The translations under genes were made by a program, and so were the position numbers. The notes beneath the pieces were generated by a model, which was given only the letters and a program-made list of their open reading frames with translations, was not told where the DNA came from and made no database searches. DNA of 64,000 bases from Onthophagus taurus (lineage: Eukaryota > Arthropoda > Insecta > Coleoptera > Scarabaeidae): assembly GCF_036711975.1 (NCBI RefSeq), contig NC_091970.1, positions 10,733,501-10,797,500 of the forward strand, read 5' to 3'. Within the stretch, counting starts at the first letter, position 1. The number at the start of each line of letters is the position of its first letter. This document shows positions 39,701 to 52,292 of the stretch, piece after piece.

Positions 39701-41657
39701 TCTTATAGCAAGCTTCGATTCTCAAGTGTTACGTTTAATAACTTGAAAGAGCAACAAATTCATAAAATTTTCATATTTTCGCATCTATCTCGATATTGAC
39801 GTGTCTAAGAGCAAAAGTGCAAGAGAGCAATATTGTTAACAATAAAATTTGCAACAATTTTTGTTATAAAAGTTTTCTCATAGCAAGATCCGACTCTCAA
39901 GTGTTACCTTTAATAACTTGAAATAGCAACAAATTCATAAAATTTTCATATTTTCGCATCTATCTCGATATTGACGCATCTAAGAGCAAAAGTGCAAGAG
40001 AGCAATATTGTTAACAATAAAATTTGCAACAATTTTTGTTATAAAGGTTTTCTCATAGCAAGATCCGCCTCTCAAGTGTTACCTTTAATAACTTGAAATA
40101 GCAACAAATTCATAAAATTTTCATATTTTCGTATCTATCTCGATATTGACACGTCTAAGAGCAAAAGTGCAAGAGAGCAATATTATTAACAATAAAATTT
40201 GCAACAATTTTTGTAATAAAAGTTTTCTTATAAGAAGCTCCGACTCTCAAGTGTTACCTTTAATAACTTGAAAGAGCAACAAATTCATAAAATTTTCATA
40301 TTTTCGTATCTATCTCGATATTGACACGTCTAAGAGCAAAAGTGCAAGAGAGCAATATTATTAACAATAAAATTTGCAACAATTTTTGTTGTAAAAGTTT
40401 TCTTATAGCGAGATCCGACTCTCAAGTGTTACCTTTAATAACTTGAAAGAGCAACAAATTCATAAAATTTTCTTATTTTTGTATCTATCTCGATATTGAC
40501 GCATCTAAGAGCAAAAGTGCAAGAGAGCAATATTGTTAACAATAAAATTTGCAACAATTTTTGTTATAAAAGTTTTCTTATAGCAAGATCCGATTCTCAA
40601 GTGTTACCTTTAATAATTTGAAAGAGCAACAAATTCATAAAATTTTCATATTTTCGTATCTATCTCGATATTGACGTGTCTAAGAGCAAAAGTGCAAGAG
40701 AGCAATATTGTTAACAATAAAATTTGCAACAATTTTTGTTATAAAAGTTTTCTTATAGCAAGCTTCGATTCTCAAGTGTTACCTTTAATAACTTGAAAGA
40801 GCAACAAATTCATAAAATTTTCATATTTTTGTATCTATCTCGATATTGACGCATCTAAGAGCAAAAGTTCAAGAGAGCAATATTGTTAACAATAAAATTT
40901 GCAACAATTTTTGTTATAAAAGTTTTCTCATAGCAAGATCCGACTCTCAAGTGTTAACTTTAATAACTTGAAATAGCAACAAATTCATAAAATTTTCATA
41001 TTTTCGTATCTATCTCGATATTGACGCATCTAAGAGCAAAAGTGTAAGAGAGCAATATTGTTAACAATAAAATTTGCAACAATTTTTGTTATAAAAGTTT
41101 TCTCATAGCAAGATCCGACTCTCAAGTGTTAACTTTAATAACTTGAAATAGCAACAAATTCATAAAATTTTCATATTTTCGTATCTATCTCGATATTGAC
41201 GCATCTAAGAGCAAAAGTGCAAGAGAGCAATATTGTTAACAATAAAATTTGCAACAATTTTTGTTGTAAAACTTTTCTTATAGCAAGATTCGACTCTCAA
41301 GTGTTACCTTTAATAACCTGAAAGAGCAACAAATTCATAAAATTTTCATTTTTTCGTATCTATCTCGATATTGACGTATCTAAGAGCAAAAGTGCAAGAG
41401 AGCAATATTGTTAACAATAAAATTTGCAACAATTTTTGTTATAAAAGTTTTCTTATAGCAAGCTTCGATTCTCAAGTGTTACCTTTAATAACTTGAAAGA
41501 GCAACAAATCCATAAAATTTTCATATTTTCGTATCTATCTCGATATTGACGTGTCTAAGAGCAAAAGTGCAAGAGAGCAATATTGTTAACAATAAAATTT
41601 GCAACAATTTTTGTTATAAAAGTTTTCTTATAACAAGCTCCGATTCTCAAGTGTTAC
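36796..41657. repeat. Satellite array, 175-bp monomer, about 28 copies
   Basis: A 12-bp palindrome ATTGTTAACAAT anchors the monomer and recurs at 36857, 37032, (variant ATTATTAACAAT at 37207), 37382, 37557, 37732 and so on, exactly 175 bp apart. A monomer also contains TCGTATCTATCTCGATATTG, GAGCAAAAGTGCAAGAGAGC and GTGTTACCTTTAATAACTTG. Some blocks of three monomers (525 bp) are repeated as a unit: the sequence at about 37325-37850 reappears at 37850-38375 with the same private variants. Between the DM4/12 and PTB genes. Noncoding. Confidence 0.95.
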
Positions 41658-42281
41658 AAGTGTTTAAAAATTACAAATAGTTTATAATAATTTTATCGCC
41701 TATATCCGCTACTTTACGGACATACTGTATATATTTTTTTATAGTATTATTTTATTTATGCTTATCTTTTTAGGTACATGAAACCTATCGATAAGATGGA
41801 AGGAGATGGACTTAAGGAGATGGAGTAAAGAACACATCACCAAAAAATGGTACTAACTCCTCTTCTAGACATAAAAAAACATTTCACCATCAAGAATACT
41901 ACCATGGAGAGATTTTATCGCACTTAAAACAATGACGGACGAATTCTTAGCGTTGCCAGAGGATAATAATGGTTTCATTGATTGCCCTTTAAATTTAAAC
42001 AAAGAGTGAAGAGAGGGAACTAAAGCCTGGTTGAAATTCGAATTGGAAAAAGATTATAATAATATAACCTATTTATTCTGTACATTTTAAGTAAACTAAA
42101 TTAACCTTAATTTAAACTAAAATGAATTAGAACTCGCCTGGAATTAAAATTAAGGTATTTTGATGTTAATAAGAAAAAATGATGAAATAATTAACTTAAA
42201 ATAATAATTAAATTAAAATCAATAACGTTTAAAAGCACTTTCATCTTCAAAACAAACCTAAAAAGAAACCTAATTAACACT
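41658..42281. other. Gene-free intergenic stretch
   Basis: It sits between the satellite and the 3' end of the minus-strand PTB gene. No coding signal is visible. An AATAAA on the minus strand at about 42071-42076 lies some 210 nt past the PTB stop and may be its polyadenylation signal. Confidence 0.4.
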
Positions 42282-45200
42282 TTAATAATTATTAATGAAT
42301 TTATTTACCCATTCACGTTGAATTTTATCTTTCCTCGCAGATCTTATATCCTCAAAGAACAAATCTTCATCTTCAAATCGAATTAATTGCTCCTCCTCAA
42401 ATTGTTCAACTTTATTTTTATCGTTAACTTCATTTTTATAATTACTTTCCATCGCATTTTGAAATTGTTTCGTCGTGGGTAAAATCCTCCACTCTTCAAA
42501 AGCATTCGTAAACGCTTTGGCTATCGATAAAGCAACATTTTCAGTTAATTTTCTTTTTCCGCAACAAAACACGTAACATTCCACACGATCTTCCTCGTGT
42601 TTTAATTCGTTTTTATTCGAATTCGTAGTCGCGGAAAACGAAAAAATCCTCGGATTTAAACGATCCGTACAACAATTTGAAATTTTATAAATCGAAATCG
42701 TTAAAATTTCGTCACCTTTAGAATCGTGGACTACGATTCCTTTCGGGGATATCGTAAGATCGACCGTTTCCGGTTTCCTTTTTTGCGATTTTAACGATTT
42801 TAATACGTTTTTGACTGCTTCTTGGGGTTTATTTTCGCTTAAGCATTCGTTTAATGTGTATGATCCTAAATATTTTAGTTTGAAAGTAACCAAATCGTTT
42901 TCGCTGATCGTTTCTGAACGGTTATCTTCATCTTTCGTTTGTTGTAGGGCTAATTCTTCTGATAATTCTAAAATAAAGAATTTTTTTTAATTGAAACGTC
43001 AAATTTGACAGTTTATTTGACGGATTATGGTGATTTCAGAATGCCAACGTCAAATAATTAAAACGAAAAATTATTATTTTGAGGTTATCTTCTTAATTAT
43101 TGATTAAATCAAAAAAAAATGTTGGCAAAGCTTGTTTAGAATTGTTTCAGGAACAATTTTTGTTAACACAATTTTTTTCTAACTTGAAATTTTAATTTCC
43201 CACTGAACAGTATGCTACAAAAATTAATATTTTTGAGGTTATATCCTTATTGTTGATTTAATCAAAAAATGTTGTTAACAAAATTTGTTTAGAATTACTT
43301 CAGGAACAGTGTTTGTTAATACAATGTTTTGCTAACTTGAAATTTTAATTTCCCTCTGAATAGTATGCTATCAAAATTAATTATCTCGATAATTATTGTT
43401 TTTATCAAAAAATGTTTTAAATAAAATTTGTTTCAATTTCGATTTTGAATCAATTATCTTAAAAAAAAAAATTTACATCTCTATTAATTAAGCATCTAAG
43501 TACAAGTATGTATAAAAAAGGAAAAACTATTATTTTGAGGTTATCTCCTTAATTATTGATTAAATCAAAAAAAAATGTTGACAAAGTTTGTTTAGAATTG
43601 TTTGAGGAACAATTTTTGTTAACACAACTTTTTTCTAACTTGAAATTTTAATTTCCCACTGAACAGTATGTTACAAAAATTAATATTTCTGAGGTTATAT
43701 CCTTATTGTTGATTTAATCAAAAAATGTTGTTAACAAAATTTCTTTAGAATTACTTCAGGAATAGTGTTTGTTAATAGAATTTTTTGCTAACTTGAAATT
43801 TTAATTTCCCTCTGAATAGTATGCTATCAAAAATAATTATGTCGATAATTATTGTTTTTATCAAAAAATGTTTTAAATAAAATTTGTTTCAATTTCGATT
43901 TTGAATCAATTATCTTAATAAAAAAATTTTACATCTCTATTAATTAAGCATCTAAGTGTGATTATATATAAAAACGGAAAAATTATTATTTTGAGGTTAT
44001 CTCCTTAATTATTGATTATATTAAAAAATTTTGTTAACAATATTTTTTAAGAATTACACCAGGAACAATGTTTGTTAAAACAATTTTTTTCTAACTTGAA
44101 ATTTTAATTTCCCACTGAACAGTATGCTATAAAAATTAATATTTTTGAGGTTATATCCTTATTGTTGATTTAATCAAAAAATGTTGTTAACAAAACTTGT
44201 TTAGAATTACTTCAGGAGCAGTGTTTGTTAATACAATTTTTTGCTAACTTGAAATTTTAATTTCCCTCTGAATAGTATGCTATCAAAATTAATTATCTCG
44301 ATAATTATTGTTTTTATCAAAAAATGTTTTAAATAAAATTTGTTTCAATTTCGATTTTGAATCAATTATCTTAATACAAAATTTTTACATCTCTATTAAT
44401 TCAGCATCTAAGTATAATTATGTATAAAAATTAAAAAATTATTATTTTGAGGTTATCTCCTTAATTATTGATTAAATCAAAAAAAAATGTTGTCAAAGTT
44501 TGTTTAGAATTGTTTCAGGAACAATTTTTGTTAAGACAATTTTTTTTTTACTTGAAATTTTAATTTCCCACTGAACAGTATGGTACAAAAATTAATATTT
44601 TTGAGGTTATATCCTTATTGTTGATTTAATCAAAAAATGTTGTTAACAAAATTTGTTTAGAATTACTTTAGGAACAGTGTTTCTTAATAGAATTTTTTGC
44701 TAACTTGAAATTTTAATTTCCCTCTGAATAGTATGCTATCAAAATTAATTATCTCGATAATTATTGCTTTTATCAAAAAATGTTTTAAATAAAATTTGTT
44801 TCAATTTCGATTTTGAATCAATTATCTTAATAAAAAAATTTTACATCTCTATTAATTAAGCATTTAAGTGTAATTATGTGTAAAAACGGAAAAGTTATTA
44901 TTTTGAGGTTATCTCCTTAATTATTGATTAAATCAAAAAAAAAATGTTGACAAAGTTTGTTTAGAATTGTTTCACGAACAATTTTTGTTAACAAAATTTT
45001 TTTCTAACTTGAAATTTTAATTTCCCACTGAACAGTATGGTACAAAAATCAATATTTTTGAGGTTATATCCTTATTGTTGATTTAATCAAAAAATGTTGT
45101 TAACAAAATTTGTTTAGAATTACTTCAGAAACAGTGTTTGTTAATACAATTTTTTGCTAACTTGAAATTTTAATTTCCCTCTGAATAGTATGCTATCAAA

Positions 45201-47877
45201 ATTAATTATCTCGATAATTATTGTTTTTATCAAAAAATGTTTTAAATAAAATTTATTTCAATTTCGATTTTAAATCAATTATCTTAATAAAAAATTTTTA
45301 CATCTCTATTAATTAGGCATCTAAGTGTAATTATGTGTAAAAACGGAAAAATTATTATTTTGAGGTTATCTCCTTAATTATTGATTAAATCAAAAAAAAT
45401 TGTTGACAAAGTTTGTTTAGAATTGTTTCAGGAACAATTTTTGTTAAAACAATGTTTTTCTAACTTGAAATTTTAATTTCCCACTGAACAGTATGCTACA
45501 AAAATTAATATTTTTGAGGTTATATCCTTATTGTTGATTTAATCAAAAAATGTTGTTAACAAAATTTGTTTAGAGTTACTTCAGGAATAGTATTTGTTAA
45601 TAAAATTTTTTGCTAACTTGAAATTTTAATTTCGCTCTGAATAGTATGCTATCAAAATTAATTATCTCAACAATTATTGTTTTTATTAAAAAATGTTTTA
45701 AATAAAATTTGTTTCAATTTCAATTTTGAATCAATTATCTTAATAAAACAATTTTACATCTCTATTAATTAAGCATCTAAGTACAAGTATGTATAAAAAC
45801 GGAAAAATTATTATTTTGAGGTTATCTCCTTAATTATTGTTTAAATCAAAAAGAATTTTTGACAAAGTTTGCTTAGAATGGTTTCAGGAACAATTTTTGT
45901 TAACACAATTTTTTTCTAACTTGAAATTTTAATTTCCCACTGAACAGTATGCTACAAAAATTAATATTTTTGAGGTTATATCCTTATTGTTGATTTAATC
46001 AAAAAATGTTGTTAACAAAATTTGTTTAGAATTACTTCAGGAACAGTGTTTGTTAATAAAATTTTTTGCTAACTTGAAATTTTAATTTCCCTCTGAATAG
46101 TATGCTATTAAAATTAATTATCTCAACAATTATTGTTTTTATTAAAAAATGTTTTAAATAAAATTTGTTTCAATTTCGATTTTGAATCCATTATCTTAAT
46201 AAAAAAAATTTACATCTCCATTGATTAAGCATCTAAGTATAATTATGTATAAAAAAGGAAAAATTATTATTTTGAGGTTATCTTCTTAATTATTGATTAA
46301 ATCAAAAAAAATTATTGACAAAGTTTGTTTAGAATTGTATCAGGACAATTTTTGTTAACACAACTTTTTTCTAACTTGAAATTTTAATTTCCCATTGAAC
46401 AGTATGGTACAAAAATTAATATTTTTGAGGTTATATCCTTATTGTTGATTTAATCAAAAAATGTTGTTAACAAAATTTGTTTAGAATTACTTCAGGAACA
46501 GTGTTTGTTAATACAATTTTTTGCTAACTTGAAATTTTAATTTCCCTCTGAATAGTATGCTATCAAAATTAATTATATCGATAATTATTGTTTTTATCAA
46601 AAAATGTTTTAAATAAAATTTGTTTCAATTTCGATTTTGAATCAATTATCTTAATAAAAAATTTTTAGATCTCTATTAATTAAACATCTAAGTACAAGTA
46701 TGTATAAAAACGGAAAAATTATTATTTTGAGGTTATCTCCATAATTATTGATTAAATCAAAAAAAAATTTTGACAAAGTTTGTTTAGAATTGTTTCAGGA
46801 ACAATTTTTGTTAACACAAGGTTTTTCTAACTTGAAATTTTAATTTCCCACTGAAGAGTATGCTACAAAAATTAATATTTTTGAGGTTATATCCTTATTG
46901 TTGATTTAATCAAAAAATGTTGTTAACAAAATTTGTTTAGAATTACTTCAGAAACAGTGTTTGTTAATACAATTTTTTGCTAACTTGAAATTTTAATTTC
47001 CCTCTGAATAGTATGCTATCAAAATTAATTATCTCGATAATTATTGTTTTTATCAAAAAATGTTTTAAACAAAATTTGTTTCAATTTCGATTTTGAATCA
47101 ATTATCTTAATAAAAGAATTTTACATCTCTATTAATTAAGCATCTAAGTATAATTATATATAAAAACGGAAAAATTATTATTTTGAGGTTATCTCCTTAA
47201 TTATTGATTAAATCAAAAAAAATTGTTGATAAAGTTTGTTTAGAATTCTTTCAGGAACAATTTTTGTTAACACAATTTTTTTCTAACTTGAAATTTTAAT
47301 TTCCCACTGAACAGTATGGTACAAAAATTAATATTTTTGAGGTTAAATCCTTATTGTTGATTTAATGAAAAGATGTTGTTAACAAAATTTGTTTAGAATT
47401 ACTTCAGGAACAGTGTTTGTTAGTACAATTTTTTGCTAACTTGAAATTTTAATTTCCCTCTGAATAGTATACTATCAAAATTAATTATCTCGATAATTAT
47501 CGTTTTTATTAAAAAATGTTAACATAAATGCCAACATATAAATAATTATTATTTTTGATTTTGTTATCGGTTTTGTCTCTCGTGACCTTTATAATGTTTA
47601 ATCACAGCTTTTATAAACAATCTGTTTTTAGTCGTTCTTAATAATAAAGTGTCTTTATTGCATCAGAACAACATTAAAAGACAACAACAACAAAAAATCC
47701 AAAATTGACCAATTAAAAAACGTGACGCAATAAAACTGCATGTTAAGATTAGAAAGTTAAAAAAATATTTCCACTTAAAACCAGCTTAAAAACAAACTTA
47801 AAAAAAATCGTTAATAAAGTAAACTCACTTTGATGTTTTGAGGGATTCGCTTTCCAAATTCCTTTTAAAAAAGCCAT
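42282..47877 (-). CDS. PTB-domain adaptor, LDLRAP1/ARH-like, two exons, 244 aa
   Basis: Exon 1 (47877-47829) encodes MAFLKGIWKANPSKHQ plus one base. Exon 2 is 42967-42282. The joined length is 735 nt, in frame. The phosphotyrosine-binding domain spans about residues 40-170: LVTFKLKYLGSYTL, ETVDLTISPKGIVVHDSKGD, ISIYKISNCCTDRLNPRIFS, VECYVFCCGKRKLTENVAL, AKAFTNAFEEW. The wording SPKGI…ISIYRIS…KRK…AFxxAFE is that of the LDLRAP1/ARH subgroup. That protein binds NPxY motifs of LDL-receptor-type cargo and links them to clathrin and AP-2 (family knowledge). After the domain comes an acidic tail (VEQFEEEQLIRFEDEDLFFE) that could hold a clathrin or adaptor site, but I see no canonical LLDLE box. The protein is shorter than vertebrate LDLRAP1 (about 308 aa). 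Confidence 0.85.
43055..47523. repeat. Satellite array, ~456-bp unit, ten copies, inside the PTB gene intron
   Basis: TTGAGGTTATCT recurs at about 43079, 43535, 43991, 44445, 44903, 45360, 45816, 46272, 46727 and 47183 (spacing 454-458). Each unit holds two related ~150-bp halves (…TTTCCCACTGAACAGTATG and …TTTCCCTCTGAATAGTATG), then a more diverged third segment (ATCTCGATAATTATTG…AATTAAGCATCTAAG). The array fills nearly the whole 4.86-kb intron. The same unit is found inside the hAT-like element at 58171-58994. Confidence 0.95.
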
Positions 47878-48430
47878 TTATTTCCACAGAAATCTTCTCG
47901 TTTGCGTTGAAATTCAAAAGAGAGTGGATTTTCACTTCGAGCAATGATTTTAATTCGCCTTGGCGTCTCGTTTCGATCCGTTTCGATCGGCTCTCGAAGA
48001 GCGTTTGTTGCTTCAATGGGGAGCAAAGCAAAACCTTCGGACTCGCACACGAAAAATAAAGAGAAGAAAGAAGTGCGATTCGATATCTGACGCAATCTTT
48101 GCGCGATTTCGCTTCCGGTTTTGGCGTCGAAGAAGATTTGCGAAATTACAATTTGATTTTATTATTATATTATTGCGTTGCGATGATTGCAAATCGCTTT
48201 TAATTGAGATTATTACGTTTTGTTAACTTTAAAACGTAAATAAACAGACAAGATAAGGTTAAAAATTTTGAAATAACTTGAACGAAGAAATTAGCAAATC
48301 AATTCTAATTAAATTAAGTTAATTGTTTTAAAAATAAAGATTATCTTGCTAAAATTAAGTCTTTCTTTATTTTTGACATAAAGAAACAAATATAATAAAT
48401 AATAAAACAATTATAATAAAGAAGCTAAAA
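47878..48430. promoter_or_regulatory. Probable 5' flank and leader of the PTB gene
   Basis: Base composition rises to higher GC at 47940-48140 compared with surrounding AT-rich DNA. On the minus strand, ATGs at 48095 and 48031 open reading frames that run past or up to the main ATG (they stop at 47865 and 47825), so a transcript starting upstream would carry overlapping uORFs. No clear TATA or initiator can be fixed. Confidence 0.3.
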
Positions 48431-48559
48431 GATACAAAAGAATGTAAAACCTTGCCATCTAAATTGTCCATCAAACCAGAAATCTGAAAGTGATAGCTAA
48501 AAAGATGCAAAAAAGCTGTGATGTTAATGACATCACAGATGAATTATTGGAACGCATTT

Positions 48560-48872
48560 GTAAAGTAACCTAAATGTTCTTGGATCTTGGATTTTGCACC
48601 ATCAGAAGATGTAAAAAGAATGCGTGTCAAAATCGAAGAGTACAGAAAGCCAAAACAAATGCCCCAGTACAAAAGGTTTCAAGGTTGGAGCCTCACTGGA
48701 CCAGCGAATGCACTAAAGCCAAAGAAAATCCGGTTAAATTGTGGAGAAAATCCTCAAATGAACTACACCGAGGATGCATTGTAATTAAGGAACTACAACA
48801 TACATGTTGCGCTGATCCAAGAACCATATGTATATGGAGAAATAATCAGAAGATCATTGGATTTTCTTAGTC
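48560..48872 (+). pseudogene. LINE fragment with endonuclease start
   Basis: One frame reads NIHVALIQEPYVYGEIIRRS (about 48795-48855), the conserved beginning of R1/jockey-type endonuclease domains. Upstream frames (LGFAPSEDVKRMRVKIEEYR) may be the end of ORF1. Nothing further downstream belongs to this element, because gypsy sequence starts at about 48876. Confidence 0.5.
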
Positions 48873-48875
48873 ATC

Positions 48876-51800
48876 ATGTTTGAGCCGATGGCATTCGACC
48901 ACCCCAATCAAGAACACGACAACGCTTTTTCTTCAACCAAAGATCTTCTTTCAAAATCTATCTTTCTAGGACATCCCTCTTCACATGCTACCCTATCATT
49001 ATCAACTGAAGCATCTAACACAGGTATGGGAGCTGTTTTAACCCAAACCATCAGTGGAAAATCTCAATCATTAGCATTCTTTTCCAAAAAATTACTTCAT
49101 GCCAAACCAAATATTCAACTTTTGATAGAGAACTATTAGCGATCTACTCTGCTATCAAATTTTTTAAACATTCGTTACATGGAAATCAATTTACGGTATA
49201 TACAGATCCTCTATATACAGGTGACCCACGTAACTGGTTCGTTAGAACGTTTTCAGGTTCCACTATTCGTAGAGATTTGAAATTTTCGTAGCATGGGTTG
49301 TTCATTCGGAACTTTCGATCTAAAATATTTTCAAGATGGCCGCCACTTTCAGTCTACCGGAAGTAGACCATAACTTCGCTATTTTAAATGGAATGGTATA
49401 CTTTTTATTATACCGTTTAATTGTATGCAAAAAAATAGGTTGACTTTGATAAAAGTTGTTAGTACCTAGCGTTTTTCGTTTTCGAGTTATTTTGGTTTTA
49501 AGGTTTTTTTGGGAAATTTCAACATGCTCTTTAAAACTCCATACCTCAGCCAACGTTCATTCAAAAAAGATCTACTTTGGCACGATTACTCTTCAGATAT
49601 TGTCAAATAGATTGTCATTTGTTGTATCGGAGTATCTTATACAGGGTGGTCAAAAATTGAATTACTGTTTCTCCATATTCAATGGTGAGAAAGTCAAAAG
49701 TTTTATTAGCATTAATATTATTATTTTTAGCCTATCAGAAAGAGAATTTAATTCTCTACAAATTATCTATAAACATTCCCATACCTATTTATTGTAGTTT
49801 GCCTCATATTGTGAAATTTATTAAAACATGCACGAAATGCAGGTTTTTTTATTAGAAAGCTATGGAATTTTGACAGTTTTTGGTCCATGTTTGTATTATT
49901 GTTGTCATTACTTACATTTGACGACGGGTGTAAGTCATTGAACATCATGGTAAATTATTCCAACGCCGATATTTAAAATTTATTTTGTATTGATGGCGAA
50001 TGTAATAAACTTTTGGACAGGACGTGTCGAACACTTAATGAGGGATGCCTAACGAACCTAACGCCCATCACAAGGAAAAATGTCAAAAAATTGATAAAGA
50101 ATTTCTTAGTTCTGGATATATCGAGACCAAAAAACATCGCATATTTCCGGTCACTAGTGATGAAGACAACGAAATAAATATTTTATTGTATGTATTTTAT
50201 TGCATTTCCAAATTCAATTTAATAACAAAGTTATATTTTTATTCAAATCTAATTTTTGTTATTAACTTTTTGTTTTAATAGTTTCATTTATTTGATCTTC
50301 TATTTGTAATTTTTGGTAAGTAAAAGCTAGTAAACTAAAAGATTATCAATCGTAGTTAATAGTACAAATAGTAATAGAAATAAATTAAACAAAAAACTGT
50401 CAAAATGTCATGGCCTTCTAATAAAAATACAAACCGTTTCCTGCATTTCTTGTATGTTTTGATAAATTTATGAATATGAGAGAAACTACAATAAATAGAT
50501 ATAGGAATGTTTATAGATAAATTGTAGAGAATCAAATTCCTTTTCGTGTAGGCTAATAAAATATGGGGCGTTCCATTTAAAATTTTCGACTTTCTTCCCA
50601 TTGAATATGGAGAAACGGTAATTCAATTTTTGTCCATCCTGTATAAGATACTCTAACACAATATATGACAATCTATTTGAGAGCATCTGAAGAGTAATCG
50701 TGCCAATTTAAAGCTTTTTTGAATGAACGTTGGCTGGGATATAGGGTTTTAAAGAGCATGGTGAAATTTGCCAAAAAAACCTTAAAATCAAAATAACCCG
50801 TAAACGAAAAACGCTAGGTACCAAAAACTTTTATGAAAGTCAACATATTTTTTTACATACAATTAGAAGGTGCAATAAAAACTATAGCATTCCATTTGAA
50901 ATAACGAAGTTATGGTCTACTTCCGGTAGACCAGAAGTGGCGGCCATCTTGAAAATGTTTTAGATCAAAAGTTCCAAATGAACAACCCATGCTACCAAAA
51001 TTTCAAATCTCTACGAATAGTGGAACCTGAAAAAGTTCTAACGAACCAGTTATGTGAGACACCCTGTATAGTATACAGTATAGTACATTGCAGATACTCT
51101 ATCCAGAACAAACATCGGATCTGTAAATTCATTTTATCCAGATTTTCTAACTCTTAGTAACGCTCAACTTGCTGACACAGAATTGTCAAACTTACTGAAT
51201 AAGCAATTTTCCTACAATCCTTCAAAATCTTATCGTTTGGCACATCTGATATCAAACTGTGATGTGAAACCTCTTCATCATCTCCAAGAATTTATATTCC
51301 GCAACAGTTCAGACAAGCAATTTTCCACCATTTATGCAATCAAAACAAGATTTTTTTGGCCACACATGTCCAAGGAAATTCATGTTTGGACCAAAAATCC
51401 AAAAACATACAAAATCGCCAATCATCAACATCAAAATTCCTAAAATTAGATTTGATCATATACATATCGACTCACTCCGTCCCTATGGTGTACTTATGTA
51501 CTTACAGTTATCGAACGCTTCACTCGATAGCCAGAATCTTTTCTGGTGAAAGATATCACATCTTCTAGTATAGCGAACACACTCTTCCGGCATTATTTTA
51601 GTTCATTTGGACAATTTAACACACTACTTGGAACACGACAAATACACACATCATCTTTCCATTCTCAAGCAAATGGAATGTTAGAACGATTTCATCGATC
51701 ATTGAAGACGGCTATCATCGCTAAAGGAGACACTACTAGATGGAACTAGGTTAAGAACATCACTTAAGGAAGATTTCGGTTGCTCCTCAGCAGAACTGCT

Positions 51801-51930
51801 TTACGGGCAACCACTAAGACTTCCTGGAGAGTTCTTCATACCTACTAATCCATCTATTAACTATGAGCGTTTTCTCTCCAGTTTAAGAGACACTTTTTCA
51901 AAATTAAAACAGTGAATACGTCTTTTCACT
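48876..51930 (+). pseudogene. Ty3/gypsy pol relic (RNase H and integrase), split by a foldback element
   Basis: RNase H: EHDNAFSSTKDLLSKSIFLG, LSLSTEASNTGMGAVLTQTI, LAFFSKKLLHAK, then LLAIYSAIKFFKHSLHGNQF up to 49200. After the insertion the integrase zinc-binding and core regions follow: DTELSNLLNKQF (51170), KQFSTIYAIKTRFFWPHM (51318), FDHIHIDSLRP (51450), SFHSQANGMLERFHRSLKTA (51655), SSAELLYGQPLRLPGEFF (51790). Stops and deletions are frequent and no LTR pair is visible, so this is an old fragment. It is a different gypsy lineage from the one at 19-20.4 kb by wording. Confidence 0.8.
49218..51066. mobile_element. 1.85-kb foldback element with ~670-bp inverted arms
   Basis: The left arm starts CAGGTGACCCACGTAACTGG and the right end is the complement of CAGGGTGTCTCACATAACTG. 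The match continues with moderate divergence to about 49885 and from about 50390. Both arms carry TCTACCGGAAGTAGACCATA (or its complement), GATGGCCGCCACTT and an internal GTATCTTATACAGGGTGGTC-type junction. That junction suggests each arm is itself two MITE-like pieces. It is flanked by TA and sits inside the gypsy RNase H region. The ~500-bp centre (49886-50389) has no recognisable protein. Confidence 0.8.
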
Positions 51931-52292
51931 CAAAATTATTGTTAATATCGATCGCCTTAAGCCCGCGTTTGTCTTTAATGAAAGTATTAAATTTAATAAT
52001 TCGGAAATAAATAAACATGTGTCATCCTCGAATAGGAAAGTACATTTTAACATATAATCATTATTTTTTTATTACTACAACATATTACTTTCTTAAGTTG
52101 TACCATTGTTTTACCTTACTCTTCTTATTAATTTCTTTTTCACGGAAGGAGGAGTATTGTAGTGTGCCATGCACCACACAATGCTTGACTCTTGCTCAGG
52201 ATTCATAGAGTTGGTCAAAGAAAAAAATCCTAATTTAATAATTAATTTAATCATTGTTTTATACACCGCCAAACTTTGACGGCTAAAACACT
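51931..52292. other. Gene-free stretch
   Basis: AT-rich; 52140-52190 has GTAGTGTGCCATGCACCACACA, a short inverted repeat (TGTGCCATGCACCACA-like) of unknown origin, possibly an LTR-border remnant of the gypsy element. Confidence 0.3.

Noticed and set aside
36796..41657. Possible tRNA or 5S rRNA-derived satellite
   Set aside because: The monomer shows no A/B box pair or cloverleaf potential and is too AT-rich.
47838..48226. Overlapping frames on both strands near 48 kb
   Set aside because: The GC-rich promoter/leader region of the PTB gene keeps several frames open; only the 49-nt exon 1 is supported by splice phase.
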